From Undaria pinnatifida (lineage: Eukaryota; Sar; Phaeophyceae; Laminariales; Alariaceae), in contig JABAKD010000027.1 in assembly GCA_012845835.1 (NCBI GenBank), positions 15,596,073 to 15,660,072 on the forward strand: a stretch of DNA of 64,000 nucleotides, in the 5' to 3' direction. The first letter of the stretch is position 1. Each line of letters starts with the position of its first letter. Shown here in pieces: positions 51,900 to 63,377 of the stretch. Under the pieces are notes generated by a model. That model was not told where the DNA came from. It did no database searches and was given only the letters and a program-made list of their open reading frames with translations. The translations under genes and the position numbers were made by a program.

Positions 51900-52811
51900 A
51901 CGAAAGCGACTGGGACAGTACTGGCCCTGGCCGCACCCATGATCGGCGGGCCGGGGCCCCGACGGGGCGGATGACCGCGCTCCCGTCGAAGAAACAGGGA
52001 GATAAAAAAATGTTTCACCGTTGACGGCAGGTGTTTTACTATGCGCTTAGTCACTAAAAGCCCGCCACATAGCATCCAACGAGGCGCATGGCCGCGGGTC
52101 CGTTGCCTTCGAAACAGGGCACAACGCAGACAGGAGAGTCGGAAATTGCTCATTCGCCGCCACCCGAACCACTGCCAACACCACATCCGTCCCTAGAGAC
52201 AAAACACGCCCACTCCCCGTAGCGGTCGACGCACGTACGCGAAATTCCCGACCGAAATCAGAAAAAGGCATGCCGTTATACGTTCCAAAAGTATGCAACT
52301 TAGTGTAGACCTCCTTCGTGTCAACGCCGTCGAAGTGCGTCATCAGCAGACGCAACAGGAGGGTGGAAGACTCAGGCCCAGATGCTCCTCCTGCCATGGC
52401 TCTTGACACCTCTTGCCTGCTACCACGGCCACCTCGCTGTGGTCGGTGCTTGAGGACGAAGACGAGCGGGAGGAGGTTGACGAGCCGTCCCACGCTGAAA
52501 GCACTCTCGCGCCATTGCTCCGCCCTCCGTTGCCTCCGCCAGAGCTGCGGCCAACTGCCCCGGTTGTTGGACCAAAATTGCCCCCTCGGCGGCGCCGTCA
52601 GCCACACCAGCACCCGATGCGCCTCCCCCGCCTCCACCACCGCTGTCACCCCCGCGGCGGTGGTGGTGGTCGCCACCCCCACCATTTTTGCCGCCATCCC
52701 CACAATTTTTTCCGCCACCCCCACGATTGCGGTCCCCGCGGTCGTGACTGTCGCTGCGTCGCCATTTCCCCCAGTTTCATTCTGCCAAATCTTCCTCCGG
52801 AGTTCGGCCAA
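51900..52811 (-). pseudogene. Gypsy gag-like protein
   Basis: An open frame of 254 codons (52,047-52,811) ends with FDGVDTKEVYTKLHTFGTYN, GMPFSDFGREFRVRASTATG, then DVVLAVVRVAANEQFPTLLS and DAMWRAFSD; similarity continues out of frame to LAHSKTPAVNGE near 52,030. This matches the gag region usual for gypsy elements of oomycetes and related algae as I remember them; no zinc knuckle was seen. The 5' half is low complexity and may not be original. Confidence 0.7.
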
Positions 52812-53114
52812 AAGACAGGTCGGGGTTCGGGTAAAACGCCGCTATCTGAGGCTCAGGGCTGTCGCTTTTTCATCATTGTTCAAATTTGCCCTGCCGACGC
52901 CCTCCTCAGCCCAGAGCCGGGGGGCGATCAGGGTACCCTGTTCGCGCGTAACGTGGTACAGGGCTATGTACGGGTCTGTGTGTAATCTTTTATCTTTTGT
53001 GTGTTGTATTTTTTCTACTTTGTTTTTTCGACCAAACATTTTCCCCCCTCGCGGGGCTGTAGGTGTTGCCACCTTCCATCCCGGCTATTTGTAGTTTACT
53101 CGTCTTACCCCCCG

Positions 53115-53799
53115 GCATGCCGATGGCCCGCGGGAGGTTTTTCGCATTACTTCTCCCTTGTGTTAGCGCCTGTGTTCCCCTCCATATCGACGAGGGCTCG
53201 CCTCGCCATAGCACCATTTCTGTGGTTGATTTGCCGTAGAGCCTTCCCTGCCCCCCCCCGCTACACCGGCGGTATGCGGCAGGTTCTAGAGCCTTTTCTG
53301 CCCCCCCCGCCACACCGGCGGCACGCGGCAGGTTTTTGATGGGTGACTTTTGCCTTGTTGTAGGGTCTGCGTTTCTTTCAACTGCTTTTCTTCGCGTGTT
53401 TCTGGCTCCATAGCCAGACCGTTAGAGGTGTGGGAGTGGGTTTCGAGGAGCCGCATCCTCGACTCATGGTCTTGTTCGTAGAACCGGAGTTTCCCCGAAT
53501 TTCCCATATTTCTGCATATATATGCGGCTCATCAGGGTAGGCTAGTGTTAAGATACGGCCTCGAAAGGCCTGTACTTACACGAACTTGATATCATTTGGA
53601 TGGGTTTCGTATGATAAGGTATAAAGTTAGGAAATAGATCGGAGGCACGAGCCTTCGATCTCGGAAGCCATCCGGGGCTCTGTTGGAATCGAATAAAGCA
53701 ACGTCTCTACGAAGGGAAAGAAACTGAGTCCTCTCCGGGGATCTGCTCAATTGGCAGACCTGCAGGGGGCACTCTGTGTCCCCACCCTTTAACCTTACA
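53115..53799 (+). mobile_element. TRIM-like element, interior and 3' LTR
   Basis: The interior 53,115-53,545 matches the reverse complement of 4,469-4,885, including the doubled CACACCGGCGG blocks and CATATTTCTGCATATATATG. The 3' LTR spans 53,546-53,799 (TGTTAAGATACGG ... AACCTTACA). No 5' LTR is adjacent; the LTR at 44,515 could be its partner if the gypsy element was inserted in between. Confidence 0.8.
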
Positions 53800-53833
53800 A
53801 CAACAACACGTTTTTACTACTACTACTACTACT

Positions 53834-54120
53834 TGTTAAGATACGGCCTCGAAAGGCCTGTAGGTATCCGAATTTGAGATCATTTGGATGGGTTTCGTAT
53901 GATAAGGTTGGCGGTTTATATTCGGGGAAGTTAGGAATTAGATCGGAGGCACGCGCCTCCGATCTCAGAAGCTATCCCGGGCTCTGGTGGAACAACGGGT
54001 GGAAACGAAGGAACGAAAGTGAGTACTCTCCGAGGACCTGCTCAATTGGCAGACCTGCAGGGGGCACTCTGTGTTCCCACCTTTAATTTAACATGTGGCG
54101 TCGACGGCAGGACACGAACC
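53834..54120 (+). mobile_element. TRIM-family LTR plus tRNA-complementary primer site
   Basis: The LTR is 53,834-54,093, with (TAC)n directly on its left. From 54,096 TGGCGTCGACGGCAGGACAC continues GAACCTGC, the complement of a full tRNA T-arm and 3' end (stem GCAGG/CCTGC around TTCGTGT, ending GCCA). The (TAC)n tract then begins. No interior or second LTR follows. Confidence 0.78.
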
Positions 54121-54710
<590 letters not shown>

Positions 54711-54849
54711 GCTCTCGGGGTGGACTTTTGGTCCTCTTCAGTCCGTAAACACGCCCGCCCGTCCGAATGTTGGATGTCTTTTGTTCGAGCACAACAACAG
54801 CATATTGGTGCAGCATCTATAATTAGACTAATCATCAGCGTTTATTAAA

Positions 54850-55050
54850 TACAAATAATACTAATACAGTTAGTTGCTCTGCTCTACAACAGCAGCAATA
54901 GCAGCACCAGGGGGAGCAGGGGGAGCAGCTTTGTTTGTTCGTGTAGTGCATTGGTTCATACATATGCGCGCTACGAGGCGATGTTCCATGATTAGTCTAG
55001 TCTGACCACGCGATCGTATTTATCTTTTTTAGTCTTTTATAAAAAAAAAA
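54850..55050. other. No gene seen
   Basis: Short AGC-rich stretch near 54,895 and an A-rich run at 55,041-55,055. Confidence 0.35.
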
Positions 55051-55051
55051 A

Positions 55052-55570
55052 AAACACTCCATCTTTGAGATCGAATATTTTGTCGAAACTCATCTTTGCA
55101 AGCTGTGTGTGATACTCCGATCGCGCGCATTACGGGTTGTGTGCCCTCATTACGGATATAGGTCGGCGACTCCTCTTGCAACTACAGTGTAGCTATCAGG
55201 GTCAACAGGATGATTTTAGTCAGTCTGTGCGCGGAAACTATATAACACAAACACGTTTTTGAGGGGGACAAAATTTGACAGCTGTGGAACGAAATGCATC
55301 AGTTTATCAAGTAAATCCTGTAAGTCGTATAACCGGTGAGGGGAGGGCGGAGTTTCTATGGATGTGGGGGCCTGGTTTTGATCGAAAGGGAGCGGGGGTG
55401 GGGGGGGGGGGGGCAGCTCAATTTGTGCGTGGAAACTATAAATCCTTCAAGGGAATAAATCTGACGGTGTTGTTGGAAATAATTCACCAGTTAGTTGTTT
55501 ATCATTGGGGGGGGGGGGGGCGGGACGGGCGAGGCAGCTCAATCTGTGCGTGGAAACTGCACGTCCTGCA
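55052..55570 (+). repeat. Repeat array shared with 42,841-44,105, copy 2
   Basis: One ACACTCCATCTTTGAGATCG unit (55,052-55,158), then GGCGACTCCTCTTGCAACTA, CAGTCTGTGCGCGGAAACTA, GGGGGACAAAATTTGACAG and CCTGTAAGTCGTATAACCGG. The CAGCTCAATYTGTGCGTGGAAAC module then repeats twice (near 55,415 and 55,534), separated by G-rich runs. Confidence 0.8.
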
Positions 55571-56284
55571 TTATGTATTGTCTTGTGTCACGCAGACGAC
55601 GCGCATACAACAGCAGCCGCAAAATAGTCGAGGAAAGAGGGCAATTATTATTAGTATACTTCGTTCTACGAGTATGTATGTGCAGTCGTGCGTGTGAGTT
55701 TATAACTAACTGTCTCCCCCTGTACTCTGAAAGGAATCTTTGGCACATGATGCAGCACACGCGGATTGGGGAAGGTCCACTCTGTTGCCCAGAGTGCGAT
55801 TCGTTTGCACTGCCTTCCCAGACGGTCTGGTCCATACAACGTTGTGTCTGCCCTCCTCGTCCATGCTGTCTGTTGCTAATCGAATATGATGGCCAACCGC
55901 CGTTACCTGCATATAAACCTGGTAGACTATTAATAGACTAGACTATATCTATTATTAATAGTTGTGCACAAAACGCTCATAATACCACATTGCTTGCTGC
56001 TTGCTTGCTGGTCTCCTCGTACGAGCATGGGTAAGAAGAGGTGTCTGGCTGGTTCAGCAACTGCCTGGTGTGCAATGTCACAGCAGGTATCATATCTGCA
56101 TGACAAGCTACCTGGTACTGCTGCTGGCTGTTGTATCTATCTTGGCGTATGGATGGTGCGTGCTTTGTACAAGTGGACTTTTTTTCTGCACCCCCTCCCC
56201 CACCCCTATCGAAAAAATACGAAATTTAACGGTAAACAATATATAGCCGGTGTAACTGTCTCCAGCCCACTTTCGACCTTTGCC

Positions 56285-56785
56285 TCACAGCAACAGCAGA
56301 GGCAACTGGGCCAAACTGAACCAACCCCTGGGCTGCTTTGCCTTCTCCCTCAAGCACACCACAGCTTCTAAACGACGCAGCCCGACGTGTCGAAGGCAGC
56401 GCCTGCCAGCCTTGGCCAGTGTTCCCCAAGACGGGCAAGATTTTTCTTCGCTATTCACAGGTAGGCCTGCTGCTTCTGTCCCGGCTACTCTGGATGCCCG
56501 TCGTGCCTCTTGCTTTTTTCTGTCTAAATATTTTTGTGCAAGCTCCAAACGGCGCCGCAAAAAATAGAGCTGGCTTGAGAGCCCACCCGGAAACGATCCA
56601 TCATCGCGTTGGTGGAACAAACGCTTGGATGCCTCGGAGCTGGGATAGCCGTGGAGTGAATTTTTTGCAGCTGCCCCGCCAGTGATCGCTGAGCTGGGGC
56701 GGATTCCAAAGCCAGTTTGTGGATGGACGTTTGTTCCACATCTATGAGAGAGGGCTCGTCGCTGCTGTGTCGCAGAAAGACCGAC
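56285..56785 (-). CDS. Unrecognised open region, possible coding exon
   Basis: The minus-strand frame is open for about 165 codons. It includes QTGFGIRPSSAITGGAAAKN, then SSEASKRLFHQRDDGSFPGG and a charged, helix-forming LYFLRRRLELAQKYLDRKKQ EARRA stretch that could be a coiled coil. There is a plausible acceptor (GCGACACAG near 56,765) and a weak donor (CTACCT|GTGAAT near 56,470). Composition is less biased than the surrounding repeats. No family recognised; chance is possible. Confidence 0.3.
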   Translation of the reverse strand, partial: VGLSATQQRRALSHRCGTNVHPQTGFGIRPSSAITGGAAAKNSLHGYPSSEASKRLFHQRDDGSFPGGLSSQLYFLRRRLELAQKYLDRKKQEARRASRVAGTEAAGLPVNSEEKSCPSWGTLAKAGRRCLRHVGLRRLEAVVCLREKAKQPRGWFSLAQLPLLLL

Positions 56786-57149
56786 CTAACGCCTCGCCCT
56801 GCCTGCCTGTGCGGGTCCCGCGCTGCGCTTCCGCGCTGCGCTCCCGCGAGGCCAGGGCGAGGCCTGGGCGCGGTCGGTGGCATGGGGCGCTGGTTGCATG
56901 CGGATCCGATTGTTTTTCGCGCTAGCTTGTCGCCCGACATGTGTTGTTGTATCTTGGTCATCCCGGTGCCTCTGGTCCAGGTCTTGCGGACTGAATGCTC
57001 TGCGTTGCCTTTCCAAAGTACACAAGCAAGTAAAGTACTCTGGGGCGCAGCCAAGGCATACCGCAAAGCTTTCTCTCTTTTGCTGTACGGAACCCCGAGC
57101 CACAGCTGCCGCAACGCGATGCAAGCGACGCAAGACCCTCGCTAACTAA

Positions 57150-59700
57150 GGGGTGCTTGCCGAGGGCCTCGGCGATCTGCCCCTGGATCGGAGCTCTCAA
57201 AGTTCTGTCAGCAAGCGTGGGGTGTAATTGTAGCGGTACAAAAGATGCTTCGAAAAAACTTTGAAAAACAACAAACAGCAAACAGCAGACAGCCTCGGTG
57301 CCCCCACCTCTTTGCATCGTACACGAGGTGCAAGAACAACCACATGATGGCCGGAGCAATTACAAAGATCGAGTGCGTTTCGAAGCCCGCCGCTGGCTGC
57401 AATCTTCTCTACGATCCTAACAGCTCTACTTGTTGTGCGCTGGGTGCGGTCCCTCAGCCCGGCGCCATTGCGTGTTGGCAGTTGCTCTCTAGCCAGGTTG
57501 CTTGCAACATGGTGCCGTCAATTTTTGAAAAGTACCAGATACAGTAGTATCTCATCGTCCACGATCCATTTGTTTCCTCTCACAAGCTCAGATATACTGC
57601 CGCTGTTACTCCAGTAAATATAAGCATAATCTCTTCACTAATATGCATATATCAAGGTTTTTGTAATTATGGACGCATATGCACGGAAATATAATTATTG
57701 TTTTGTTATTCATATGTATACAATATGGTCCTTATATTTACGAATACGTCTGGTGTGCATACGTGGTACGTACGTGCATGGTACCAGGTACTGTACCTGG
57801 TATAATTTATTGGAGGATTGTATTTTGTGAGGTTTGTGTGTGTGGGGGGAGGTCTCGGGCGGTGTATTCTGACAAGGCTGCCGGACCAGATCGTGTGCCC
57901 AAGTGGCCGGGGGTTGGCACCTGTCCTTTTATCTAGAAGTGCACACTCCAAACTCGATACCAGCTGTATAATGTTTCTGCTACTGCAGTGCAGTCTGGTT
58001 GCTCTTGCTGCTGTTGCTGCTGCTGGTGCTGTTGTTGTTGCTGCTGCTGCGGACGTTCTGTGTTCTGTCCCTTGTGCTGTTGTTGTACCTTTTTCTTTCG
58101 AATAAAGTTTCAATTTTTTTCTTCTTTTTCCGAAATGTCGTTGCCGTCGCGTTTTTATGTGTTGATTCGCACTGCTGGTTTCCGAATCGACCTTCGTAGT
58201 GCCTTTCTGCTGGTGTGACATCATGCATCATGTGGCGTACGTGTGCGGCCTGCAGCACCGCCTTACATCTTCGTTATGCATAGCTCATAGTATTCGTTCG
58301 CCCTTGATTGATTAGATACTTCGTAGTATATTTTTAATATTTTCCTGTTTTCGCGCGCCCCGTCCCGCGACACAGCAGGAGCACAGACTGCTGCGCTGCT
58401 GTAGCAAACCTGTCGTTTTTTTATCACTGATTTTTATGTTTGGCCATCGGCCGTTGCCCGTCCGCCGTTGTTTTTTTTTTGTGGTTTGTGTATTTTGTTT
58501 TCCCGTTTTATTTTGGGACAACGGAAAAAAACAACAAACACGTCTACCGTTTTATGGCACCCATTGACCATGCTCGCAAGCTCTATTTTCATCCGAACTG
58601 CGTACGATGACGGTGCTGCAGCAGTTGCTGCAGTCTGCGGCATGTCGTATGCATACCATATGGTGATACCTGCTGCTGCTGTGTGTTGCTCGCGTGTTAT
58701 CTCCGACCTGGTAAGTTTTCACGTTTTCACCCAGCAATACAGGCGCAACGATACTTACGACACAGCGAGCACAGCAGCAGCAGCAGCAGCAGTACGGTGA
58801 TCTCTCATATATCACAAGATGTATACTGCTGCTGTACTGCTGTACGTGCGAGCTTCACAGCTGTGCACATGTACGATTCTCTGTACTGTACTTCGATCTG
58901 CGGCAACAGCCAATGTGGTACATTTTGATGTTGCTGTGTCAACTACCGTACCAGGTACATGCGTACCGGCATCGTCCATGTTTATGTTTTCGCGACCACG
59001 TACGTATACATGCTATCAAAACTTGCTAGTTGAACCTGATAATAGTACATGCACAGCAGCACTTGGTAGATAGCTGAAGGGCGGGCGTGGCGGGCGGCGA
59101 ACATGGTGAGCATGAGCATGCCAGACCAATCTATCTGCTGCTGTTGATGATCTGTGATCTATGGTCGGTCCGTGGATACGGGTGTAAGATCCGGCCGGGC
59201 GGTATGGACCTAGGGCCCGGTTAGATGGGTGACAAGATCCAAAACACCTTCGTATGGGCAGTAGGGCATCTGTTTTGTTGAAGGAGGAACGAGAAACGTA
59301 ACATCAGACGCCGTCCTGCATCGAAGGCGATGGTTAATAATAATATCATGTGTTATGATACCGCAACTGACAACGTGACAACAACAGCGTTTATTTTTTG
59401 GTTTTGTATGCATGGCAACCACAACTGAGTGAAGATTCTTCAACCGTTCACGTTTGTACGAGCAATACCTGGTAGGAAAATGTGTGATGAGCAACAGAAC
59501 ATCCTATGGTGTGGTACGTAGTACACAAAGGTAGTATTAGTAGTATATTAATATTAATAGTGGGCTGCTGTATCGCCGCATTCAGAGGGAGATGTACAGA
59601 GTAGCAGCATTTCATACGTACATCGGTATGTCATTTATAATACCAGGTACGTCGCAAGTTGCGTAAGGCTGGATCCTGTGCAGTAAAATTTGGATTGGTG
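57150..59700. other. No gene recognised; CTG/AGC microsatellites
   Basis: TGCTGCTG-type tracts at 57,998-58,055 and an AGCAGCAGC run at 58,768-58,792. Five TACCAGGTA/TACCTGGTA half sites lie between 57,782 and 59,649. The minus-strand stretch at 57,210-57,400 contains a hydrophobic FVIAPAIMWLFLHLVYD but no supporting splice partners. Confidence 0.35.
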
Positions 59701-59713
59701 AAAAATTTATCTT

Positions 59714-62138
59714 TAGGCCATTTCTTATACAGTCGGATTCCACCAGTTGAAAACGGCCCTTTTCGACTGGGCTTTTTTTCGACTGGATTCTTCCGGTCCT
59801 TCTTATCGTCAGTCGAGTCGATTTTGTAGTTTTTGTGCTCTTCCTAGAGGCGGTTGGTGTGAGGGAGTTTGTTGTTGTTGTTGTTCTCAAACTCGCATAA
59901 TCAAGTCCGTGGTCACAGGACAGGCTCCAGTCACTCTGGAGCTGAGGAATACCCCAGGGAAAACACACACACAACCCAAGGTGGTACACGCATATATCAC
60001 AGCTGACGCAATTCATGCCTCCACCAGAAACATATAAAAGTGAAATCGGGAGTAAGTCTACGATGTGCCAGGTCCAGGCCGGTGCATACGTCTCACTACT
60101 CACGCCTGGAGAAACCAAATATTCCGATTGCCACCCAAGTAAGACTACCACGTATATATTACACGTAGTATCTATCACTACGCATACGCACGACAGGCAT
60201 AAGTCAATTGGAGAAAAAGAAACAAAGAAGAGAAAAGAAGATAAAGGAAAGGAAAGACAAGAGAAGAAAAACGAAACAAGACGAAAAAGGCAAGCAAAAA
60301 GAAGAAGACAAAAAAAAGGAAGAAGAGACAATACAAGAAAGCAAGGAAAGAAGGACAGAAAAAAAGAAAAAGAAATAGAAAAAGAAAGAAAGGAAAATGT
60401 CATACTAGCAGACCCTAGGAACTGGCTAAGGATGGCATTGGGCTAACAAAGGGTATCACGTCCATCATCAATGGCACCTGGGAGAGAACGCAACATGGCG
60501 AAGTCAGGGCGGTCTTATGCTATCTTGTGACGGCCATTAGAAGGCCCACAACTTTCAATACGATGATGGCCAAACCCAGACTTCAGTCTCTTGGGCATGA
60601 CGCTCCCCCTTCCGCCCCTCCCCTCTTCCTCCCTTTCCCCCTCCCCCCCTCCCCCAGTCCCCTCCCCGCCCCCCCCCCCTTCCCCCTCCCCCCGGCCGCT
60701 TAGAGATGCCAACGGTGGATGACGCTGCCGCAGCCTTTGCGCGTCGCTCTGCAGCTTTGCGTCTCTCCGTTTCATGCCAATTCCGAATGAACAACTCGGC
60801 TCCTTCCTCTACTCTTCGAAACCATCTGCCAGCCTTCTGAGCTGCCTTTCGCCATCCTTTTTTTTTTTTTTCATTCAAAAGACCGACATAGCCTCCTTCA
60901 GATGATCCATCCAGTCTTTCTCTTGCCCCCCTGAGTAGCCCTTACCCCCAACAAACTCCCCAAACATCACCCTCTGTGGCAGACGCTCCTCCCCCATGCG
61001 TGCCACGAATCCCGCAAACAAAATCCTCCGTTTGCGCACTATCACCTCAACGCTCTCGGAATCTGTCTGGGCAAGCGCGTCGGCGTACGATAGGGTGTGG
61101 TCGTCGCGCTTCCGTTTCCGCCATCCAAGGCATCGGAGGAGCATGGAGCGGTGAACCCGTCGTAGCCTGTCATAGTCAGGCTTGTTCGGGCTCCACGTCA
61201 TGCAACCGTACAGCAGTGTCTCGACCACCTCAGCTTTCAGCAACCGCACCTTCAAACGTAAACGAACACCCGGGCGTTCATAGATTTCCATCTTGTACCG
61301 CTGGAAGCACGCCCAGGCCCTCTGAAGACGCCGCGTTATTTCAGTGCTAAGGTTTCTGTCTGCGGTGATGGCCCCGCCCAAGTATACAAACTGGATTGTT
61401 TGTTTGTAAACCTGGCCGGCTGCATTGATCGTGAAGGACACCTTCCCCCCGCTTTTGGTTTCCAGGCTCATTGTCTCTGTTTTTGCCTCGGATACTGTAA
61501 GTACTGCTGTATGGCACTCGAAAATCGGGTGGCAGCTCTGTGCTTCGCGCGTTCTTCGCGAGCAACGCGTACTTCACGCGCGACGAACCTTCGTCCAATC
61601 GGGTTGGTGGCGTTGGGCTTAGCCAAAAGCCGCCAAAGCTACGTTCGTGGCGTTGCACTTAGCCGAGAGCCGCCAGCTACAGCAGGCGTAGCCGTTGTTG
61701 GCAAAATGGCATCGATAACGCGCGCTACTGCTGTCGTGTGATACACGCTGCTGGCGAGCGGAGCTAGGAGTGCGCCACGCCGACTTGCGGCGAGAAGCAA
61801 CAGCAGTGATAGCCAAGGCAGCGTCGGCGCTGTTGTATGATACTGCTGTGTGGTACCTGGTATGGGTGTGTGGGCATGTGGGTGTGTGTTTTGTGGTGGG
61901 ATGAGCGATGCCATGGGTTCAAAAAATAGGTGTAAAACTTGAACTTTTCCGACTGAGTTTTTCGACTGACGGATCCAGTCGAAAAAGTCGAGATTTTTGA
62001 CTGGATCCCCCAGTCGGAAAACTCAGTCGAAAAAAGTTGAGTAGCCCTTTTTCGACTGTGTAAGAAAGCTCGATTTGGGCTTCAGTCGAAAACAGCCGTT
62101 TTCGACTGACGCATCCGACTGTAGAAAAAGTGGCCTTA
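59714..62138. mobile_element. Inverted CAGTCGAAAA-rich ends around LINE copy B
   Basis: The left end TAGGCCATTTCTTATACAGT then CGGATTCCACCAG corresponds to the reversed right end TAAGGCCACTTTTTCTACAG then TCGGATGCGTCAG, about 45 bases at roughly three-quarters identity. Both ends continue into multiple CAGTCGAAAA/TTTTCGACTG motifs (59,750-59,830 and 61,940-62,100). Either one DNA element carrying the LINE, or two facing MITE copies. Confidence 0.5.
59868..61502 (-). mobile_element. 5'-truncated LINE, copy B
   Basis: The minus strand starts with LTVSEAKTETMSLETKSGGK and continues through FVYLGGAITADRNLSTEITR, LLYGCMTWSPNKPDYDRLRR, LFAGFVARMGEERLPQRVMF to MSVF at 60,875. These motifs are usual just after the reverse transcriptase domain of LINEs. 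A 12-base T run (60,860-60,871) shifts the frame, after which GWRKAAQKAGRWFRRVEEGA continues. The 3' region includes a purine-rich tract (60,190-60,400) and ends in (AAC)n at about 59,868. It is more intact than copy A over the coding part. Confidence 0.9.
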
Positions 62139-62865
62139 GAGAGGTTTCAAGGTATTTGAGGTCAGTTCCATTCCTGATCAGAACGGCGTCTTATGGGGAT
62201 TTTGTTTTGGCAAAAAGTTTCGCCGAGATTTTGCCACCGATCAAATCTGCTGGTAAAATTTGGAGCCCATTTTGGTAAAATTTGCAGGGCTTTTCACGGG
62301 TCATGACCCGACCCGCGGGTCGGGTCAAGGGGGTTTCCAAATCTCGCAGGTCGGGTCGGGTCGGGTCATAACATTTTTATATCTCACGGGTCGGGTCGAG
62401 TCGGGTCCAGAGGTTTCGAAATCTCGCGGTTCGGGTCGGGCCGGGTCAATAGGCTTCAAAACCTCGCGGGTCGGGTCGGGTCGGGTCAAGAGGTTTTCAA
62501 AATCTCGCGGGTCGGGTCGGGTCATGACCCGCGAGATACGGGTCACTCGCGGGTCAAGCCATCATGACCCGCGGGTTTTTTTCGGCTGACCCGGGGTCAA
62601 ACCCGCGGATCTGGCCCGCGGATCCGCCTTATTCAAACTTACAGCTGAGGGCCATTGCCGTGCAGGCGCCCCGCGGGTCCGACCCGCGGATCCGTAAATC
62701 ATACAAAACTTACCGCTTCCTGCCTCTCTCGTGCCGATGCTCCAATCATCTGTCATCACAGCGTGTAGAACAATCACCAGGCAGTAGGCCTCGCTACTCG
62801 TACAAAGGCATACAGTGTGACGCGAATCCCGTGCCGGCTGAAGCCGTAACAGTAGTAACAAAACG

Positions 62866-63106
62866 GTCGTATCAGTACGAAATGTGACCAAACGTAAAAA
62901 GGCAAGGGCAGTCGTAATCGAAGCAGCAGCAGCAGCAGCGCTGGCAGCAGCAAGTACCAGCAGCAGACCCCAGATTCTCGCGGACCGCAGCCCCTGCTGA
63001 CATATCCACCGCCCCAGTTGTGGGCTTGCTGCCGGAGGCGGCTCAGCTAGGCTGCTTGCCGGGCTGGAGACTGCATAGAAAGAAGATAGTAGTAGTAGTC
63101 GTAGTC

Positions 63107-63143
<37 letters not shown>

Positions 63144-63377
63144 CTCGCTCGAGAATTATCATACCAGTACGAAATGTGACCAAACGTAAAAAAAGCAAGT
63201 TACGAGCAGTCGTCGTCGAAGCAGCAGCAGCACTCTGGCAGCAGCAATGACCAGCAGCAGACAGCGCATCCTCGCGGATCGCAGCCCGTCCCTGCTGACG
63301 TATCCACCGCCCCAGTTGTGGGCTTGCTGCCGGAGGCGGCTCAGCTAGGCTGCTTGCCGGGGGGCCGGAGACTGCAT
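62866..63377. repeat. Direct duplication with 292-base offset
   Basis: AGTACGAAATGTGACCAAAC at 62,874 and 63,166, through a GCAGCAGCAG tract, CCACCGCCCCAGTTGTGGGC and GCTGCTTGCCGG, to CTGCAT (63,071 and 63,372). Similarity is very high in the last 100 bases. Confidence 0.9.
63088..63143 (+). repeat. (AGT)n microsatellite
   Basis: AGTAGTAGT run with two CGT interruptions, between the two duplicated blocks. Confidence 0.95.

Larger units (their letters stand above)
45275..52811 (-). mobile_element. Decayed Ty3/gypsy chromodomain retrotransposon
   Basis: On the minus strand the order is gag (52.8-51.9 kb), an atypical repeat-filled stretch (51.0-49.0 kb), RNase H (48.85-48.6 kb), a linker with 36-bp tandems, integrase (47.3-46.4 kb) and a chromodomain-bearing C-terminus (46.2-45.3 kb). 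That is the normal gypsy order except that no reverse transcriptase or protease could be read. Stops and frame shifts are present throughout. LTRs of its own were not found. It lies antisense between TRIM-family LTRs at 44,515 and 53,546, which suggests nested insertion. Confidence 0.8.

Noticed and set aside
62260-62589. Plus-strand frame with repeated VGSGRV residues
   Set aside because: Product of the (GGGTC)n array; no codon bias or flanking gene.
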